64,000 nucleotides of DNA from Halomontanus rarus. GTDB taxonomy: Archaea; Halobacteriota; Halobacteria; Halobacteriales; Natrialbaceae. Below, piece by piece: positions 60,545-64,000 of the stretch. The stretch lies in contig NZ_CP071597.1 of NCBI RefSeq assembly GCF_017357405.1, positions 1,984,001 through 2,048,000 of the forward strand. Direction: 5' to 3'. Each line of letters starts with the position of its first letter. Position 1 is the stretch's first letter. The position numbers and the translations under genes were made by a program. The notes under the pieces were generated by a model. That model saw nothing but the letters and a program-made list of their open reading frames with translations. It had not been told where the DNA came from and did not search any database.

Positions 60545-62125
60545 ATGACAGACGATTCTCCTGCTCCTGACGACGGTCTTCGGCCGGACGGCGGGGCCGG
60601 CACCGACACGGAAGCCGACGCCGAGGGTGCCGACGAGGTCGCACTCGACCCGTGGGGTTCCTCGAGCGTCGACGACTACCGCAAACTCTTCGAGGAGTTC
60701 GGCATCGAGGAGTTCGACGAGATCCTCGAGGGCGTCCCCACCCCCCACTACCTGATGCGCCGCGGCGTGATCTTCGGCCACCGCGACTACCGGCCCGTCG
60801 CCGAGGCGATGCGCGACGGCGAGCCCTTCGCCGCGCTCTCGGGGTTCATGCCCACCGGCGATCCCCACATCGGCCACAAACTGGTGTTCGACGAGATCAT
60901 CTGGCATCAACAACAGGGCGGGGACGCCTACGCGCTGATCGCCGACCTCGAGGCCCACTCCGCCCGTGGGCTGACGTGGGACGAGATCGACGAGCACTCG
61001 CGGAACTACCTCCTCTCCCTGCTCGCGCTGGGATTCGACCCTGAAGAAGGCGAGTTGTATCGCCAATCGGACAACCGCGAGGTGCAAGACCTAGCGTTCG
61101 AACTCGGTGCAGACGCCAACTTCTCGGAACTGCAGGCGATCTACGGCTTCGACGGCGAGACCGACGTCTCCCACATGCAGTCGGTCGTCACGCAGATGGC
61201 CGACATCCTCTACCCGCAACTCGAGGAGCCGAAGCCGACCGTCATTCCGGTCGGCCCGGACCAGGACCCCCACGTCAGACTCGCTCGAGACCTCGCCGAA
61301 CGGATGCGCTTTTTCGGTGTGACCACGGCCTACGCGAGTTTCGAGGTGACCGACGAGGAACTGCCACACCTCGAAGCCGCCTACGACGCCCGCGCGGAGT
61401 ACGCCGAGGACCCCGAACTTCCCCGGTGTGTGGAAGCCGCCGAGTGGCTCTCGGCGAACCGGACCGCCGGCGGGGCCGTCGAATCGGCGGTCTCGAAACT
61501 CGAGAACGCGGGCATGGAACCGCTGCGACCGCGGACCCGGTTCCTCGACCGGCGCGCGACCGAGGCGGCGTTCGAGGGACTGATCGAGGCCATCGACGGC
61601 GAAAAGCGCGTCTTCGAGGGTCACGTCGACGCCTTCGACCTCGAACGCGAGGCCGCCGAGACCCTCGCCCGCGAGGTCGAACTCGAGTACGACGGCTACG
61701 GCTTCCTCCCGCCGTCGTCGATCTACCACCGCTTCATGACGGGGCTGACCGGCGGGAAGATGTCCTCCTCGATCCCGGCCTCACACATCTCCCTGCTCGA
61801 CGATCCCGAGGACGGCTACGACAAGGTGAAGTCGGCGACCACCGGCGGACGCGAGACCGCGGAGAAACAGCGCGAACTCGGCGGCCGGGCCGACGAGTGT
61901 CCGGTCTACGAGCTGTACGCCTACCTGCTGGCCGGCGACGACGACGAGTTCGCCAAGGAAGTCTACGACGAGTGCGTCGGCGGCGAGCGCCTCTGTGGGG
62001 ACTGCAAGGAACAGGCCGCCGAACTCATGCGGGAGTTCCTCGCCGACCATCAGGAGAAACGCGAGGAAGTCGAAGCGTTGCTCGAGGACGCAGAGATCGA
62101 ACTCGAGTCGCCGCGACAGGGGTAG
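60545..62125 (+). CDS. trpS: Tryptophanyl-tRNA synthetase
   Basis: 526 aa, class I synthetase: GFMPTGDPHIGHKLVFDEII contains the HIGH motif (108-111), and GLTGGKMSSSIPASH the KMSKS-type loop. The archaeal form has an N-terminal extension (acidic and Gly-rich, about 35 residues) and inserts such as GDDDEFAKEVYDECVGG. It charges tRNA-Trp with tryptophan. The preceding endA gene would process the tRNA-Trp intron, so the two steps that make Trp-tRNA are encoded together. Confidence 0.96.
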   Translation: MTDDSPAPDDGLRPDGGAGTDTEADAEGADEVALDPWGSSSVDDYRKLFEEFGIEEFDEILEGVPTPHYLMRRGVIFGHRDYRPVAEAMRDGEPFAALSGFMPTGDPHIGHKLVFDEIIWHQQQGGDAYALIADLEAHSARGLTWDEIDEHSRNYLLSLLALGFDPEEGELYRQSDNREVQDLAFELGADANFSELQAIYGFDGETDVSHMQSVVTQMADILYPQLEEPKPTVIPVGPDQDPHVRLARDLAERMRFFGVTTAYASFEVTDEELPHLEAAYDARAEYAEDPELPRCVEAAEWLSANRTAGGAVESAVSKLENAGMEPLRPRTRFLDRRATEAAFEGLIEAIDGEKRVFEGHVDAFDLEREAAETLAREVELEYDGYGFLPPSSIYHRFMTGLTGGKMSSSIPASHISLLDDPEDGYDKVKSATTGGRETAEKQRELGGRADECPVYELYAYLLAGDDDEFAKEVYDECVGGERLCGDCKEQAAELMREFLADHQEKREEVEALLEDAEIELESPRQG

Positions 62126-62340
62126 TCGAGTCGCTCGAGTCGGCGGTCGAAGGGACAGAGGCGAAGCAGGGCTAGGGCAAGGGCCAGAGGCACGGATTCG
62201 GTTTTCAGTCCGAGTGTTTCTCTCCATCCACGTCCGTCGGAACGGACCGCTCGAGGCGGTGTTCGGACGCGAAACGGAGTAGATGAGGTAGTCTCGAATC
62301 GAACAAATATTTAAGTTTCAGTTCGTGGAACGAGGAAAGG

Positions 62341-63858
62341 ATGACGCCGAACCGTGCCGACGGCTCGACCCGCGACGTTCTGGTCTGTGCCGACGTGCTC
62401 GGCGCGTTCGGCGTGACACCGGCCGACGTTCGAACGGAGACGGACGCCCGACCCGAGGACCGATCGCTGGAGCGCACCCTCTCCGTCGCACTGCAGGACA
62501 CCCGTGATCGGACGGCGATGTTGCGCCAGATTATCTGTCGCTCGAGTCGCGGAATCGACTGCTCGGCGCGGTATTCGACGGGCGCGCTCGCGGGCGAACT
62601 CGAAGCGACGTTCGCGGCCGTCGACTGGTCGATCGAGGTGCTCGAGCGGAATGGCGGTGACCGACTCGAGGTGCGGGCGACCGACGGCGCCGGCCGACGC
62701 CGGGACGCGGAGATCGGGTACCCCGAGACGCCCCTCGAGCGCGACAACCTGCCGGCGGTACTCGCGGGACTCAACGACGAGATCCTGTACGGCGTCGACG
62801 CGCGATTCGTCCTGCTCTCGAGCGGCGTCGATCGATGGCGGGCGGCCCTGGTCGAGCGTGACGAACTCGAGGGCGTTCGCGACCGCTACGGCGATCGCGT
62901 TCCGGTGTTCGACCGGCCGTTGCTCCCCGAGTACGGGATCGATGCCTACGAGTCATGGACCGGGGGAGAACCCGAGGGTGAGCACGGGAGCGGTGGCGAT
63001 TCGGAGGCTGGCCCGTGGCCGGCGTGGGCGCTCGAGCGGATGGGGCGGTCGACGAGCACGAATGCGAATACGAGCAACACGAACTCGAGCGAATCGGCCA
63101 ACACGGATTCCACAGACGGTCTCATCGAAGAGGCGGAACCGGATCGATCGGGGCCCGAATCTCGGTCCCGACGAGAAACGGCAGAGTCGGTCGCCGAGGC
63201 CGAAACGACAGAACCGAACGGTGGTTCGGACTCGATCGATACTCTCGTCCCCGACGCGGAGGAATCGAGCGAGTCGACGGGAAACGGAACCGCGGACGAG
63301 TCGAACGGTCTCGAAATCGCCGGCGGTTCGCCGACCGTCTCGAGGGTGAGCGGGCGAGAGGGTGGCGAACGTGACAGCGAACACGATAGTGAACGGGAAC
63401 GCGACGCCCACCGGAGCCGGATAGCGTCCGACGAGTCAGAACGCGCTACGGAGAACTCGACTACGGACCGAAACGACCGGTCGGCGGTCGTCTCGAGGCG
63501 CGAGCATCGGGAGACGGATACCGACGGCTTTGGGACGCTCTCGGGAAGCACGAAGACGGCCCGGGTCGCCAACGACTCCTTCGGTGCCGACGTCGAGACG
63601 CCGACGGACGACGACCGCTACCGGGCGCTGGGAGCGGCGATCGGGACGGGCGAGAACGTCTCCGTGAAGGGCCTGCTCGACGACGACGAGTTCCTGCCGG
63701 AGTTGCCCGCCGCGGATCCGGTCGAGACGCGCATCGAGTTCGCCGACGAGTTCGATCCCGCCGCGGTGCCGAAGGCGAAGGCCGCCGCCGAGGAGTCGGG
63801 GTTCGAGTGGGTCGAGTCGGGGTCGCTCGAGACGACGCGGGTCTCGAACGAGTCGTGA
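62341..63858 (+). CDS. Large haloarchaeal protein with disordered middle
   Basis: 505 aa. The N-terminal about 210 residues form a folded domain (VCADVLGAFGVTPADV, LERTLSVALQDTRDRTAMLR, LNDEILYGVDARFVLLSSGV). Residues about 215-420 are a Ser/Glu/Asp/Asn-rich low-complexity region. The C-terminus is conserved-looking, with RYRALGAAIGTGENVSVKGL and EFDPAAVPKAKAAAEESGFE. A TATA-like ATATTTAAG lies about 30 nt upstream of the ATG. Not recognised; no catalytic motif seen. Confidence 0.7.
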   Translation: MTPNRADGSTRDVLVCADVLGAFGVTPADVRTETDARPEDRSLERTLSVALQDTRDRTAMLRQIICRSSRGIDCSARYSTGALAGELEATFAAVDWSIEVLERNGGDRLEVRATDGAGRRRDAEIGYPETPLERDNLPAVLAGLNDEILYGVDARFVLLSSGVDRWRAALVERDELEGVRDRYGDRVPVFDRPLLPEYGIDAYESWTGGEPEGEHGSGGDSEAGPWPAWALERMGRSTSTNANTSNTNSSESANTDSTDGLIEEAEPDRSGPESRSRRETAESVAEAETTEPNGGSDSIDTLVPDAEESSESTGNGTADESNGLEIAGGSPTVSRVSGREGGERDSEHDSERERDAHRSRIASDESERATENSTTDRNDRSAVVSRREHRETDTDGFGTLSGSTKTARVANDSFGADVETPTDDDRYRALGAAIGTGENVSVKGLLDDDEFLPELPAADPVETRIEFADEFDPAAVPKAKAAAEESGFEWVESGSLETTRVSNES

Positions 63859-63944
63859 GACCGAGACGATTCCGCGAGCGGTATCGAGGACGCCGCTTCG
63901 ACGGACCCGTAACGTTTTTGCGCCGACCGTGAGAGACTGTCTCT

Positions 63945-64000
63945 ATGGCACCCGAATCCCCACATCGTGCCAGCGTCGCCCGCCAGTCACCACGACTACG
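63945..64000 (+). CDS. Possible start of a gene cut by the right edge
   Basis: An ATG at 63945 begins MAPESPHRASVARQSPRLR before the window ends. A TATA-like CGTTTTTGCG lies about 30 nt upstream, supporting a start. Too little is visible to identify it. Confidence 0.35.
   Translation, partial: MAPESPHRASVARQSPRL

Overview
The window is a piece of a haloarchaeal chromosome, most likely from the Natrialbales (Natrinema/Haloterrigena/Halopiger type). The evidence is high GC, strongly acidic proteins rich in Asp/Glu, TATA boxes about 25-30 nt upstream of start codons (leaderless transcripts), a 16S-tRNA-Ala-23S-5S-tRNA-Cys rRNA operon, and many haloarchaea-specific families (halocyanin, HalOD1, NSS transporter, DUF7119-, DUF5809/5810- and DUF7521-like proteins). 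No phage, IS element or CRISPR array is visible, so this is mainly core genome with small accessory insertions.

Layout: (1) 0-3.3 kb: end of a NUDIX protein, cofE-mer (F420 and C1 metabolism), small conserved genes and a cold-shock protein. (2) 3.6-8.2 kb: MoxR ATPase, DUF58 protein and membrane transglutaminase in one tight operon. (3) 8.2-18.7 kb: aIF1, a rhodanese, a NUDIX hydrolase, a VapBC-like pair, RimI, an NSS transporter with a small partner protein, a DUF892 protein, a response regulator and many small conserved genes. (4) 18.8-25.3 kb: an ABC exporter downstream of a TetR gene with a clear operator, a DUF7119-type protein preceded by two tiny overlapping ORFs, tRNA-Lys with tandem copies of its 3' end, and membrane proteins. 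(5) 25.4-31.3 kb: the rRNA operon on the minus strand, with processing stems, terminator and candidate tandem promoters. (6) 31.6-34.7 kb: a copper-flavoured group with a YHS protein, an HTH + 3-TM module, a multicopper oxidase and a halocyanin. (7) 34.8-43 kb: a 2-oxoacid dehydrogenase complex (E1a, E1b, E2, E3) with lipoyl synthase upstream. A decayed copy of the E2 3' end and a membrane gene sit between E2 and E3. (8) 43-50 kb: PH-domain and membrane proteins, a Hel308-like helicase and a chemotaxis-type transducer. (9) 49.8-57.7 kb: HAD and DJ-1 proteins, a Met/Asp-rich exported protein next to a membrane sulfite-oxidase-family molybdoenzyme, a pair of paralogous 3-TM proteins with an HTH regulator, and KatG. 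(10) 57.8-64 kb: a NucS-N-like/zinc-finger protein, tRNA-splicing endonuclease EndA, TrpS and uncharacterised genes.

The most interesting ideas are these. The Met-rich surface protein plus molybdoenzyme resembles a methionine-based oxidant-scavenging system. A 1.1-kb segment containing a membrane gene is bounded by direct repeats of the E2 3' end. A winged-helix + 3-TM two-gene module occurs twice, with a third lone paralog. Tandem decayed copies of the tRNA-Lys 3' end lie downstream of that gene. All functional statements rest on reading motifs and on family knowledge; no database search was run.
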